Positions 35,775 to 44,134 of a DNA stretch of 64,000 bases are shown here, piece by piece. The stretch's first letter is position 1. Every line of letters starts with the position of its first letter. The translations under genes were made by a program, and so were the position numbers. The notes beneath the pieces are model-generated. The model worked only from the letters and a program-made list of their open reading frames with translations, searched no databases and had not been told where the DNA came from. This stretch comes from Hyphomicrobiales bacterium (lineage in GTDB: Bacteria; Pseudomonadota; Alphaproteobacteria; Rhizobiales; Rhizobiaceae): NCBI GenBank assembly GCA_900473185.1, contig UCKU01000012.1, positions 212,581-276,580 on the forward strand, read 5' to 3'.

Positions 35775-36908
35775 TTAACCGACTGCCGTCCTCTTCTTCT
35801 TTTCCGGATCGTCGAAGGGCAGCGTATGGGCGATCGCGCTGGTCTTCAGGGTCTTGCCACGCACTTCGAGCTTCGTGCCCTGCGCAGCCTTGTCGACGTC
35901 GAGGCGGGCGATTGCCATCGACTTCTTCGTCAACGCAGAATAGCTCGGGCAGGTGATCACACCAACCTTCTTTCCGTCGGCATAGACTTCATCGCCGAGA
36001 TCGGCCGGACCGTCCGCGTCGATCAGCATGCCGAAGATCTTGAACCGTTCCTTACCCTTCAGCCGCGCATGTTCCTCGGCACCACGGAATCCGGTCTTGC
36101 CGGGGCTGACCGTGAAGTCGAGGCCGAGTTCCCACAGGCTATCGCCGGGTGGCTGGTCGGCAAAGGGATACATCTGCGAATTGTCGTAGGGGTAGAAGAG
36201 CAGGTAGCTCTCGACGCGCAGCATGTCGAGCACGGAGAAGCAGCAGGGAATGATGCCCATATCGGCACCTTCGGCGACGATCCGGTCCCAGACCATGACA
36301 GCGTCCTGGCCGCGCACGAAGATCTCGTAGCCGCGCTCGCCCGTATAGCCGGTGCGCGAGATCATGACCGGCGCACCGAACAGCGTCGTTTGCATGTGAT
36401 GGAAATATTTGAGATCGCGGATGCCGGGCACATATTTGGCGAGGTAGTCGACCGCGAGCGGCCCCTGCAGCGAGATGTCGTGCAGGTCGTCGTCGAAGAG
36501 CACGGCGCAATTGCGGCCGGCCGCCTGCTTGACGATTTCCTCATGGCCGGAGCCGGAGCCGTGTACCAGCATCCAGGAATTGGGGCCGGTGCGGTAGACG
36601 ATGCAATCGTCGGTGAAGTGGCCGCGATCGTTCAGCATGGTGGCGTAGACCGAGCGGCCAGGATAGATCTTCGTCATGTCGCGGGTGGTGATATAGTCGA
36701 GCACGGCGATCGCATGCGGGCCAACCAGATGCACCTTCTTCAGGCCCGAGACATCCATGATGCCGGCCTTGGTGCGGACCGCGACATGCTCGTCAGACAT
36801 GTTCTTGTCGTAGGTCCAGGCGGTTCCCATGCCGCTCCAGTCCTCGAGCTTCGATCCAAGAGCGCGATGCCGATCCGCCAAGGCGGAGAAACGCCAAGAT
36901 AATGCCAT
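35775..36908 (-). CDS. GcvT-like tetrahydrofolate-binding subunit of the dimethylamine monooxygenase
   Basis: A 377-residue aminomethyltransferase-family protein, with VRTKAGIMDVSGLKKVHLVG, SRTGYTGERGYEIFVRGQD and DFTVSPGKTGFRGAEE. In the haem N-demethylase complex the GcvT-like subunit captures released formaldehyde on tetrahydrofolate. Here it heads the four-gene demethylase module and lies just downstream of folD and purU, which process the resulting methylene-THF. The start follows GAGGGAACGGAA. A free-standing glycine-cleavage T-protein is unlikely because no gcvH or gcvP is near. Confidence 0.84.
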   Translation of the reverse strand: MALSWRFSALADRHRALGSKLEDWSGMGTAWTYDKNMSDEHVAVRTKAGIMDVSGLKKVHLVGPHAIAVLDYITTRDMTKIYPGRSVYATMLNDRGHFTDDCIVYRTGPNSWMLVHGSGSGHEEIVKQAAGRNCAVLFDDDLHDISLQGPLAVDYLAKYVPGIRDLKYFHHMQTTLFGAPVMISRTGYTGERGYEIFVRGQDAVMVWDRIVAEGADMGIIPCCFSVLDMLRVESYLLFYPYDNSQMYPFADQPPGDSLWELGLDFTVSPGKTGFRGAEEHARLKGKERFKIFGMLIDADGPADLGDEVYADGKKVGVITCPSYSALTKKSMAIARLDVDKAAQGTKLEVRGKTLKTSAIAHTLPFDDPEKKKRTAVG

Positions 36909-36933
36909 TTCCGTTCCCTCTTGTTTCCTCTAC

Positions 36934-36947
36934 GGAATATTTATTTC
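36934..36947. promoter_or_regulatory. A+T-rich element before the demethylase module
   Basis: GGAATATTTATTTC in the 114-base gap between folD and the GcvT-like gene nearly repeats GGAATATTTTTTTC found upstream of mgsA. It may mark an internal promoter or a second binding site of the XRE-cupin regulator. Evidence is similarity only. Confidence 0.35.
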
Positions 36948-37022
36948 CTGACTATATTCGTCTTTCACGCTGTGGCAAGCCGATCCCGGTGATTTTTGTC
37001 GGCTGTCCCAACGGCACTTTCC

Positions 37023-37922
37023 TCAGAATATCGGCGGCGTCAGCCCTGCCGAACGATGGGCGGCAATCACTGTATTGGCCATCAGCATGGCGATCGTCAT
37101 CGGGCCGACCCCACCGGGCACCGGGGTGATGACGGCAGCAACCGGAGAAACTTCCGCAAAGGCGACATCGCCGACGAGGCGGGTCTTACCCTCGCCGCGT
37201 TCGGGTGCCGCGATGCGGTTGATGCCGACATCGATGACGGTGGCACCGGGCTTGACCCAATCGGCCCTGACCATTTCCGGACGGCCGACGGCCGCCACCA
37301 GAATATCGGCGTTGCGGCAGATCTCGGCGAGATCCTTGGTGCGCGAATGAGCGATGGTGACGGTCGCATTGGCATTCAGCAGAAGCTGCGCCATCGGCTT
37401 GCCGAACAGGTTGGAGCGGCCGATGACGACGGCATTGAGGCCGGAAAGATCCTCGCCGTGGGTGCGGCGCACGAATACCATGGCACCGGCCGGCGTGCAG
37501 GAAACGAGGCCGGTCTTCAGATCGCCGGTGGCAAGCTTGCCGGCATTGACGACGCTGAGACCATCGACATCCTTTTGCGGCAGGACCGACTGGATGATCG
37601 GCTCGCTGTCGAGATGTTTGGGCAGCGGCAGCTGCACGAGAATGCCATGGATCGACGGATCAGCGTTGAGCGAAGCAACGAGGGCGGCAAGCTCCTCCTG
37701 GCTCGTCTCGGCTGGCAGCGTGTGCTGGACGGATTTGAAGCCGCATTCCTTGGCCATGCGACTCTTGGAGCTGACATAGGTGTGGCTCGCCGGATCGTCC
37801 CCGACGATGACGACGGCAAGCCCCGTCTGGACGCCCTTGGCGGCTTCAAGCGCGGTATTTGCCGATTTCACGGTTTCGATTACGGAAGCGGCAACCTGCT
37901 TGCCGTCGATTACCTTGACCAT
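37023..37922 (-). CDS. folD: Methylenetetrahydrofolate dehydrogenase / cyclohydrolase
   Basis: A 299-residue bifunctional enzyme converting methylene-THF to formyl-THF. Visible are the catalytic Tyr and Lys in [25 protein letters not shown], the NADP site [18 protein letters not shown] and [19 protein letters not shown]. It is three bases from purU, and together they form the C1 exit of the TMA island: formaldehyde captured on folate by Tdm, the demethylase and N-methylglutamate dehydrogenase is oxidised and released as formate. Rhizobia often have another folD, so this copy is probably dedicated to methylamine use. Confidence 0.95.
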   Translation of the reverse strand: MVKVIDGKQVAASVIETVKSANTALEAAKGVQTGLAVVIVGDDPASHTYVSSKSRMAKECGFKSVQHTLPAETSQEELAALVASLNADPSIHGILVQLPLPKHLDSEPIIQSVLPQKDVDGLSVVNAGKLATGDLKTGLVSCTPAGAMVFVRRTHGEDLSGLNAVVIGRSNLFGKPMAQLLLNANATVTIAHSRTKDLAEICRNADILVAAVGRPEMVRADWVKPGATVIDVGINRIAAPERGEGKTRLVGDVAFAEVSPVAAVITPVPGGVGPMTIAMLMANTVIAAHRSAGLTPPIF

Positions 37923-37925
37923 AGC

Positions 37926-38810
37926 TCAGCCCATGCGCTCGGAGGCGTAGCTGCCGGGGCTTGCCGGGAAGACGACGGTGCGGTTGCCATTGATGAAGGT
38001 ACGGTGGTGGATATGGGCGTGGATGGCGCGCGCCAGCACCTGGCTTTCGACATCGCGGCCGATCGAGACATAGTCTTCGGCGCTCTGCGCATGGGTGATG
38101 CGCGCCGTGTCCTGCTCGATGATCGGGCCTTCATCAAGATCGGCCGTCACATAGTGCGCCGTCGCACCGATCAGCTTCACGCCACGTTGATAGGCCTGCT
38201 TGTAGGGGTTGGCGCCCTTGAAGCTCGGCAGGAAGGAATGGTGGATATTGATGATCCGGCCCGACATTTTCTGGCACATCTCGTCTGACAGGATCTGCAT
38301 GTAGCGGGCCAACACGATCAGTTCCGTGCCGGTCTGCTCAGCCACTTCCATGATATGCGCTTCCGCCTGCACCTTGTTGGCCTTGGTGACGGGAATATGG
38401 TGGAAGGGAATGTCGTGGTTGACGACGACCTTCTGGTAATCGAAATGGTTGGAGACAACGCCGACGATATCGATCGGCAGGGCGCCGATCTTCCAGCGAT
38501 AGAGCAGGTCGTTGAGACAATGGCCGAAGCGCGACACCATGAGCAGCACTTTCATGCGCTTCTCACTGTCGTGGAAATCGTAAGTCATGCCGAAACGCGT
38601 GGCGATGCTGGTGAAGCCGGCGCGGATATCGGCCCCGGAGATGCCTTCTTCGGAAATGAAGGAGACACGCATGAAGAACTGGCCGGTGTCCAGATCGTCG
38701 AATTGCGAGCTATCGACGATGTTGCAGCCCTGTTCGGCGAGATACCCCGAGATCGCCGCAACGATGCCGCGCGTCGAATTGCAGGATACTGTCAGTACGT
38801 AGCTCTTCAT
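37926..38810 (-). CDS. purU: Formyltetrahydrofolate deformylase
   Basis: A 294-residue hydrolase releasing formate from 10-formyl-THF. The N-terminal ACT domain (YVLTVSCNSTRGIVAAISGY) is followed by the formyltransferase-like domain with IINIHHSFLPSFKGANPYKQ and GATAHYVTADLDEGPIIEQD, containing the catalytic Asn-His-Asp type residues. The start at 38810 is preceded by AAGGAAGAGATGGC; the upstream extension to 38846 ignores this site. It regenerates free THF for the demethylation steps. No formate dehydrogenase is in the window. Confidence 0.94.
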   Translation of the reverse strand: MKSYVLTVSCNSTRGIVAAISGYLAEQGCNIVDSSQFDDLDTGQFFMRVSFISEEGISGADIRAGFTSIATRFGMTYDFHDSEKRMKVLLMVSRFGHCLNDLLYRWKIGALPIDIVGVVSNHFDYQKVVVNHDIPFHHIPVTKANKVQAEAHIMEVAEQTGTELIVLARYMQILSDEMCQKMSGRIINIHHSFLPSFKGANPYKQAYQRGVKLIGATAHYVTADLDEGPIIEQDTARITHAQSAEDYVSIGRDVESQVLARAIHAHIHHRTFINGNRTVVFPASPGSYASERMG

Positions 38811-38850
38811 GCCATCTCTTCCTTCGTCACTTGACGCATAGGCCACCAGC

Positions 38851-38878
38851 CGGGCCGGTGCGTTGATGCTCCGGCCCG
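38851..38878 (-). other. Intercistronic stem-loop between gmaS and purU
   Basis: CGGGCCGG (38851-38858) and CCGGCCCG (38871-38878) form an eight-base-pair stem with a 12-base loop in the 102-base gap. No T-run follows, so it more likely tunes message stability than ends transcription. Confidence 0.5.
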
Positions 38879-38912
38879 CAGGCGCATGATGTCAAAATCT
38901 CAACCGGTCGGC

Positions 38913-40220
38913 TCAGATATCGAGCGTGCTGTCGCGCTCCCACTGGGTGAAATGCGAGCAGAAGGCATTCCATTCCTGGTGCTTGAGCTTGAGATAGGCG
39001 GCGGAGAACTCGGTTCCGATCGCAGCCTTCAGACCCTCGTCGGCGTCATAGGCACGCAGCGCATCGAGCAGGTTCAGCGGCAGGCGCGGCGCATCCTTGA
39101 CCAGATGGCCTTCCGCATACATGTCGATATTGTGATGCGGACCGGGATCTGCCTTGCTGTGCAGCCCGTCAAGACCGGCCGCAATGATGATTGCCTGCAG
39201 CAGATAAGGGTTCACCGCACCATCAGGCAGGCGCAGTTCGAAACGGCCGGGGCCTGGCACGCGCACCATGTGGGTGCGGTTGTTGCCGGTCCAGGTCACC
39301 GTGTTTGGCGACCATGTAGCGCCCGAGGTCGTGCGCGGCGCGTTGATGCGCTTATAGGAGTTGACGGTCGGGTTGGTGATCGCGGCAAGCGCCGAAGCGT
39401 GTTTCATGATGCCGCCGAGGAAGTGCTTGCCTTCTGCCGACAGGCCGAATTCGGCTGCCCTGTCGGCGAAGACGTTAACCTTGCCATCATTGTCCCAGAC
39501 CGAGATATGGCAATGGCAGCCATTGCCGGTCAGGCCCTTGAAGGGTTTCGGCATGAAAGTGGCGCGAAGCCCGTGCTTTTCGGCGATCGACTTGACCATG
39601 AACTTGAAGAAGGAATGCTTGTCGGCCGTCTTCAGCGCGTCGTCGAATTCCCAGTTCATCTCGAACTGGCCGTTGGCATCCTCGTGGTCGTTCTGGTAGG
39701 CGCCCCAGCCGAGCTCCAGCATGTAGTCGCAAATCTCGGCGATGACGTCGTAGCGGCGCATGACGGCCTGCTGGTCGTAGCAGGGCTTTTCAGCCGTGTC
39801 GCGGCCATCGGAAATCTGTTCGCCGTCGGCGGTGATCAGGAAGAATTCGGCCTCGACGCCGGTCTTGACCCGCTTGCCCGCCGCTTCGGCTTTATTGACG
39901 AGCTTCTTCAGCACATTGCGCGGCGCCTGCGCCACGACGTTGCCCTCCATCATGCAATCGGCGGCTACCCAGGCGACGTCCTTCTTCCAGGGAAGCTGGA
40001 TGACGGAGGTGGCATCAGGAACGGCAAAGAGGTCGGGATGGGCGGGCGTCATGTCGAGCCAGGTGGCGAACCCGGCAAAACCCGCACCCTCTTCCTGCAT
40101 GCCGGCAATCGCCTGCGCCGGCACCAGCTTGGCACGCTGGCCGGAGAAGAGGTCAGTATAGCTGATCATGAAATATTTGATGCCTTTGTCTTTCGCAAAA
40201 GCAGCAAGGTCCAGTGTCAT
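38913..40220 (-). CDS. gmaS: Gamma-glutamylmethylamide synthetase (glutamine synthetase family, GlnT-like)
   Basis: A 435-residue member of the glutamine synthetase family. It shows the catalytic-core motifs GVEAEFFLI (metal-binding Glu), NDHEDANGQFEMNWEF, KPFKGLTGNGCHCHISVWD and APRTTSGATWSPNTVTWTGN (ATP and glutamate contacts). Rhizobia call such proteins GlnT, but adjacency to mgsABC, as in Methyloversatilis and Methylocella, indicates ATP-dependent ligation of methylamine to glutamate. It follows mgsC after 80 bases containing a hairpin. Ammonia could be a secondary substrate. Confidence 0.87.
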   Translation of the reverse strand: MTLDLAAFAKDKGIKYFMISYTDLFSGQRAKLVPAQAIAGMQEEGAGFAGFATWLDMTPAHPDLFAVPDATSVIQLPWKKDVAWVAADCMMEGNVVAQAPRNVLKKLVNKAEAAGKRVKTGVEAEFFLITADGEQISDGRDTAEKPCYDQQAVMRRYDVIAEICDYMLELGWGAYQNDHEDANGQFEMNWEFDDALKTADKHSFFKFMVKSIAEKHGLRATFMPKPFKGLTGNGCHCHISVWDNDGKVNVFADRAAEFGLSAEGKHFLGGIMKHASALAAITNPTVNSYKRINAPRTTSGATWSPNTVTWTGNNRTHMVRVPGPGRFELRLPDGAVNPYLLQAIIIAAGLDGLHSKADPGPHHNIDMYAEGHLVKDAPRLPLNLLDALRAYDADEGLKAAIGTEFSAAYLKLKHQEWNAFCSHFTQWERDSTLDI

Positions 40221-40270
40221 TCTCGTTCCCCTTTGGATTTCTCAGAGACACTTTGGTTATGGATGCGAAG

Positions 40271-40293
40271 CGGCCGGACTTTTTGCCCGGCCG
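40271..40293 (-). other. Intercistronic stem-loop between mgsC and gmaS
   Basis: CGGCCGG (40271-40277) pairs with CCGGCCG (40287-40293) over a nine-base loop. It lies 8 bases after the mgsC stop within an operon, so a role in differential message stability is likelier than full termination. Confidence 0.5.
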
Positions 40294-40300
40294 GTAGAAA

Positions 40301-41629
40301 TCAGTAACCTCCCTTGCCCGGTATCCAGCTCGTTCCCGCGAGCGGTACCTGCGCCATCGCAGAAGCTTCGATCGTCAATGCGCAGAGGTCTTCCGGTTCC
40401 AGATTGTGGACATGATTCTTGCCGCAGGCACGCGCGATCGTCTGCGCCTCCAGTGCCATGACCTTGAGGTAATTGGCGAGGCGGCGACCGGCGGTGATCG
40501 GATCGACGCGCTTCATCAGTTCCGGATCCTGCGTGGTGATGCCGGCCGGATCCTTGCCTTCATGCCAGTCGTCATAGGCGGCCGCCGTCGTGTGCAGCGC
40601 CTCGTATTCGGCCGCCCAGCGCGGATCATTCTCACCGATGGCGATGAGGGCGGCCGTGCCGATGGACACGGCATCAGCGCCGAGCGCCAGGGCCTTCGCC
40701 ACGTCGGCGCCATTCCTGATGCCGCCCGAAACAATGAGTTGCACCTTGCGGTGCATGCCGAGATCCTGCAGCGCCTGCACGGCCGGGCGAATGCAGGCGA
40801 GCGTCGGCATGCCGACATGCTCGATGAAGACTTCCTGCGTCGCCGCAGTACCGCCCTGCATGCCATCGAGCACGACGACATCGGCGCCAGCCTTCACGGC
40901 AAGGGCCGTATCGTAATAAGGGCGCGCACCGCCGACCTTCACATAGATCGGTTTTTCCCAGTTGGTGATCTCGCGCAGTTCGAGGATCTTGATCTCGAGG
41001 TCGTCGGGGCCGGTCCAATCTGGATGACGGCTTGCCGAACGCTGATCGATACCCTTCGGCAGCGTGCGCATCTCGGCGACGCGGTCGGAAATCTTCTGAC
41101 CGAGCAGCATGCCACCGCCACCGGGCTTGGCACCCTGGCCGACGACGATCTCGATCGCGTCGCAGCGGCGCAGATCCCGCGGGTTCATGCCGTAGCGCGA
41201 CGGCAGGTACTGGTAGACGAGCGTCTGCGAATGGCCGCGCTCTTCCTCCGTCATGCCGCCATCACCTGTTGTCGTCGAGGTGCCGGCGATCGTGGCACCA
41301 CGGCCGAGAGCTTCCTTGGCCGGACCGGAGAGCGAGCCGAAGCTCATGCCGGCAATCGTGATCGGGATCTTGAGTTCGATCGGCTTTTTGGCGTAACGCG
41401 AGCCGAGCACGACATTGGTGCCGCACTTCTCGCGATAGCCTTCGAGCGGATAGCGGGAGATCGAGGCGCCGAGGAACAGGAGGTCGTCGAAATGCGGCAG
41501 CTTGCGCTTGGCGCCGCCGCCGCGGATATCATAGATGCCGGTCGCCGCGGCGCGACGGATTTCCGACATCGTGTATTCGTCGAAGGTTGCCGAAAGGCGA
41601 GGCTTTGTGGGCGGGTTGTGATAGCTCAT
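40301..41629 (-). CDS. mgsC: N-methylglutamate synthase subunit C (GltB-like FMN-binding synthase domain)
   Basis: A 442-residue protein equal to the FMN- and Fe-S-binding synthase domain of glutamate synthase (GlxD in S. meliloti). Seen are PITIAGMSFGSLSGPAKEAL, GEGG-like GTSTTTGDGGMTEEE, IEIVVGQGAKPGGGGMLLG, VVLDGMQGGTAATQEVFIEH and IVSGGIRNGADVAKALALGA (phosphate-binding end of the TIM barrel). With MgsA and MgsB it moves methylamine from gamma-glutamylmethylamide or free methylamine onto 2-oxoglutarate to give N-methylglutamate. It lacks the N-terminal amidotransferase, encoded separately by mgsA. Confidence 0.9.
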   Translation of the reverse strand: MSYHNPPTKPRLSATFDEYTMSEIRRAAATGIYDIRGGGAKRKLPHFDDLLFLGASISRYPLEGYREKCGTNVVLGSRYAKKPIELKIPITIAGMSFGSLSGPAKEALGRGATIAGTSTTTGDGGMTEEERGHSQTLVYQYLPSRYGMNPRDLRRCDAIEIVVGQGAKPGGGGMLLGQKISDRVAEMRTLPKGIDQRSASRHPDWTGPDDLEIKILELREITNWEKPIYVKVGGARPYYDTALAVKAGADVVVLDGMQGGTAATQEVFIEHVGMPTLACIRPAVQALQDLGMHRKVQLIVSGGIRNGADVAKALALGADAVSIGTAALIAIGENDPRWAAEYEALHTTAAAYDDWHEGKDPAGITTQDPELMKRVDPITAGRRLANYLKVMALEAQTIARACGKNHVHNLEPEDLCALTIEASAMAQVPLAGTSWIPGKGGY

Positions 41630-41647
41630 GGAAGACCTCGATAAAAC

Positions 41648-42334
41648 TCAATAGGCGTCGGCATTGTCGACGTTGAAATTGTAGAGTTTGCGGGACGAGC
41701 CATAGCGGCTGAATTCGTCCGGCCGCGCATCGGTGATGCCGGCCTTTGCGAGCAGCGTGGCGAGAAGCTCGATATGTTCGCTCCGCATTTCCTTCTCGAT
41801 ACAGTCCGCGCCAAGGCTCTCGACCTTACCGCGTACGAAGATGCGGGCCTCGTAGAGGGAATCTCCGAGCGCCTCACCGGCATCGCCCAGTACGACGAGG
41901 TTGCCGGCCTGCGCCATGAAAGCGGACATGTGGCCGATATTGCCGCGCACGACGATATCGATGCCCTTCATAGAGATGCCACAGCGCGAGGAGGCATTGC
42001 CCTCGATGACGAGCAGGCCGCCGCAGCCGGTGGCGCCTGCATACTGGCTGGCGTCACCCTTGATGGTGATGCGGCCGGACATCATGTTTTCGGCGACACC
42101 AGGGCCGGCCGAGCCATGCACGGTGATGACCGCCTCCTCGTTCATGCCACCGCAGTAATAGCCGACGCTGCCGTGGATATCGATGCTGACGGGTGCATGC
42201 ACGCCGGCGGCGACGGCATGGTGGCCGCGCGGATTGACGACATCGAACTGCAGGTCATTATTGCCTGTCGCCACGTCATGCAGAGCTTGATTGAGGTCAC
42301 GAAGCGGGGTCACCGCAAGATCGAATGTGGGCAT
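41648..42334 (-). CDS. mgsB: N-methylglutamate synthase subunit B (GXGXG domain)
   Basis: A 228-residue protein consisting almost wholly of the glutamate-synthase C-terminal beta-helix, shown by repeats such as HGSVGYYCGGMNEE, HGSAGPGVAENMMSG, KGDASQYAGATGCGG, EGNASSRCGISMKG and RGNIGHMSAFMAQAG. The homologue in S. meliloti is GlxC. The start at 42334 (MPTFDLAV) has AGGACGATTTC upstream; the long in-frame extension to 42595 lies inside mgsA and is rejected. The helix probably bridges the amidotransferase and synthase subunits. Confidence 0.88.
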   Translation of the reverse strand: MPTFDLAVTPLRDLNQALHDVATGNNDLQFDVVNPRGHHAVAAGVHAPVSIDIHGSVGYYCGGMNEEAVITVHGSAGPGVAENMMSGRITIKGDASQYAGATGCGGLLVIEGNASSRCGISMKGIDIVVRGNIGHMSAFMAQAGNLVVLGDAGEALGDSLYEARIFVRGKVESLGADCIEKEMRSEHIELLATLLAKAGITDARPDEFSRYGSSRKLYNFNVDNADAY

Positions 42335-42389
42335 GAAATCGTCCTGAAAAGAAATCGAGCCGATGGGATGAGGGCAGCGGCAGCAGCCC

Positions 42390-43286
42390 TCAGCGTTCCC
42401 AGAAATAGACGGTCGCAGGCTCCGGCTCCCAGACGCGAGCAGCCTCGATGCCGGGCAGGCTGACGAGCGCGCGGTATTCTGAGCCGAATGCAACGTAACG
42501 GTCGGTCTCGGCCATGACGGCAGGCTTGCAGGCGATCGCATCGCGCACGACGCCGAAGCCGGACTTGGTGCCGACGACGAAGGTGAAGAAACCATCGAGA
42601 TCGTCGACGGCGCCTTCGAGCGCCTCGCCGAGATTCTTGCCCTTGGCCATTTCGGCGGTCAGGTAGGCGGCGGCGACTTCCGTGTCGTTCTCGGTCTCGA
42701 AAGTCATGCCTTCGCGCTTCAGTTCACGGCGCAGGTTGTTGTGGTTGGAGAGCGAGCCGTTGTGTACGAGGCACTGGTCGGAACCGGTGGAAAAGGGATG
42801 GGCACCGAGCGTGGTGACCGCCGATTCCGTCGCCATGCGGGTATGGCCTATGCCATGTGTTCCAGCCATGGAATTGACGGCGAAACGGGAAACGACGTCC
42901 TTCGGCAGGCCGGTTTCCTTGTAGATCTCGATCGCGTCGCCGCTGCTCATAATACGGATGTCGGGGCGCAGTTCGGCGATGGCGGCGCGGCCCTCTTCGA
43001 TCATGCCCTTCGGCAGGGTGACGACGGCATGGGTGCTCTTGATGTCGATTGAGACCTCCGTGCCGAGTCCCTTCTCCAGCTCGGCCTCAAGACCGGAGAA
43101 ATCCTTCTTCGGCTTGGCGGACTGGATGGTGATCTTGGCGCGATCGCCGCTGCTTGCGCCATAGATCGCAATGCCGGCGCTATCAGGCCCGCGGTCCGTC
43201 ATCGTCACAAGCATGGATGAGAGCATCGCGCCGAGCTCCGGCTCCAGGCTTTTATCCTTCAGGAAGAGACCCACAATTCCGCACAT
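42390..43286 (-). CDS. mgsA: N-methylglutamate synthase subunit A (class II amidotransferase)
   Basis: A 298-residue Ntn-type amidotransferase. It begins MCGIVGLFLKD, so Cys2 becomes the N-terminal nucleophile after removal of Met. GTHGIGHTRMATESAVT and HNGSLSNHNNLRRELKREG are the glutamine-site segments, and TENDTEVAAAYL completes the family pattern. GlxB is the S. meliloti counterpart. In the N-methylglutamate pathway it hydrolyses gamma-glutamylmethylamide and channels methylamine to MgsC. The start is fixed by Cys2 and by GGAGGGTCTGTC upstream. First structural gene of the long operon. Confidence 0.9.
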   Translation of the reverse strand: MCGIVGLFLKDKSLEPELGAMLSSMLVTMTDRGPDSAGIAIYGASSGDRAKITIQSAKPKKDFSGLEAELEKGLGTEVSIDIKSTHAVVTLPKGMIEEGRAAIAELRPDIRIMSSGDAIEIYKETGLPKDVVSRFAVNSMAGTHGIGHTRMATESAVTTLGAHPFSTGSDQCLVHNGSLSNHNNLRRELKREGMTFETENDTEVAAAYLTAEMAKGKNLGEALEGAVDDLDGFFTFVVGTKSGFGVVRDAIACKPAVMAETDRYVAFGSEYRALVSLPGIEAARVWEPEPATVYFWER

Positions 43287-43353
43287 GACAGACCCTCCAT
43301 TTCGCGTCTGCAAAATGACTATCAGGTCTGTTTTGGGTTTTCAACCTGTAGGA

Positions 43354-43380
43354 ATATTTTTTTCTTTTAAAGCAAGTCAA
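43354..43380 (-). promoter_or_regulatory. Promoter-like A+T-rich block before mgsA
   Basis: On the minus strand TTGACT (43375-43380, overlapping the regulator stop codon) is followed 17 bases later by TATTCC. The spacer is rich in A. The block resembles the one in the tdm/permease promoter region (28533-28551), suggesting a common promoter or operator for the methylamine genes. Confidence 0.4.
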
Positions 43381-44060
43381 TCATTCTTGCCGCGTTGCGG
43401 ATAGCTGATGATGGAGAGATAGCGGCTCGGCAATTTCACAAGTTTTTCCGGCCCGTGCGGCGCATCAGCATCGAAGAACAGGCTGTCGCCCGGCTGCATC
43501 GGGAAAAGCTGGTCGCCATGGCGATAGACGACCTCTCCGTCGAGCATGTAGATCAGCTCCATGCCCTCGTGCTGGAAGGTCGGAAAAACATCCGAATCCG
43601 TCGTCAGGGTGATGAGATAGGGCTCGACGATCACACCGCTGCTGTTGTTGTCGATATGGCCGAGCAGATTATACTGATGGCCGGCGCGTGTGCCGCGGCG
43701 CTCAAGCTCGATGCCCTGCCCCGCCTTGACGAAGACGGCGTTGCGCGGCTCCTCGTAACGGCGAAAAAAGGCCGTCAACGGCACGCCGAGAGCGCGCGAG
43801 AGCGATTGCAAGGTCGTCAGCGATGGCGAGATATTGCCGTTCTCGATCTTCGACAGCATGCCGAGCGAAATGCCGGTCGCGGCGGCAAGGTCGGTTACGG
43901 TGATGCCGAGCTTCTTGCGATAGGCGCGAACCTCATGGCCGATCGCCATTTCGAGATTGTTTTCCTTCGGCTCGCGCACCGCGTGCGGATTCTGGGAGAG
44001 CGCCTGACGAACCGCATGGGCATGCTCCTGGCTCGACGTTTCATCCAGCTTGATCTTCAT
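43377..44060 (-). CDS. XRE-cupin transcriptional regulator of the methylamine cluster
   Basis: A 227-residue regulator. A helix-turn-helix at about residues 42-97 (VRAYRKKLGITVTDLAAATG, LGMLSKIENGNISPSLTTL) precedes a cupin-2 ligand domain at about 150-222 (QHEGMELIYMLDGEVVYRHG, MQPGDSLFFDADAPHGPEKL). This class senses amines, amino acids or their derivatives and is common beside GlxB-type genes. It lies 90 bases before mgsA on the same strand and is probably its direct regulator. N-methylglutamate or methylamine is a plausible effector, by inference. Confidence 0.87.
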   Translation of the reverse strand: MKIKLDETSSQEHAHAVRQALSQNPHAVREPKENNLEMAIGHEVRAYRKKLGITVTDLAAATGISLGMLSKIENGNISPSLTTLQSLSRALGVPLTAFFRRYEEPRNAVFVKAGQGIELERRGTRAGHQYNLLGHIDNNSSGVIVEPYLITLTTDSDVFPTFQHEGMELIYMLDGEVVYRHGDQLFPMQPGDSLFFDADAPHGPEKLVKLPSRYLSIISYPQRGKND

Positions 44061-44134
44061 TCACGGTCCTTCGCGCGCTCGCTCTTTGCAAGCATCCTAT
44101 CGCCAGAGTGAAATCTTCTCAACCCTGAAGAAAG

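Noticed and set aside
35568..36902. 444-codon plus-strand open frame
   Set aside because: It is the mirror of the GcvT-like and small Dmm genes, with low-complexity Asp/Glu/Arg/His composition and no family features.
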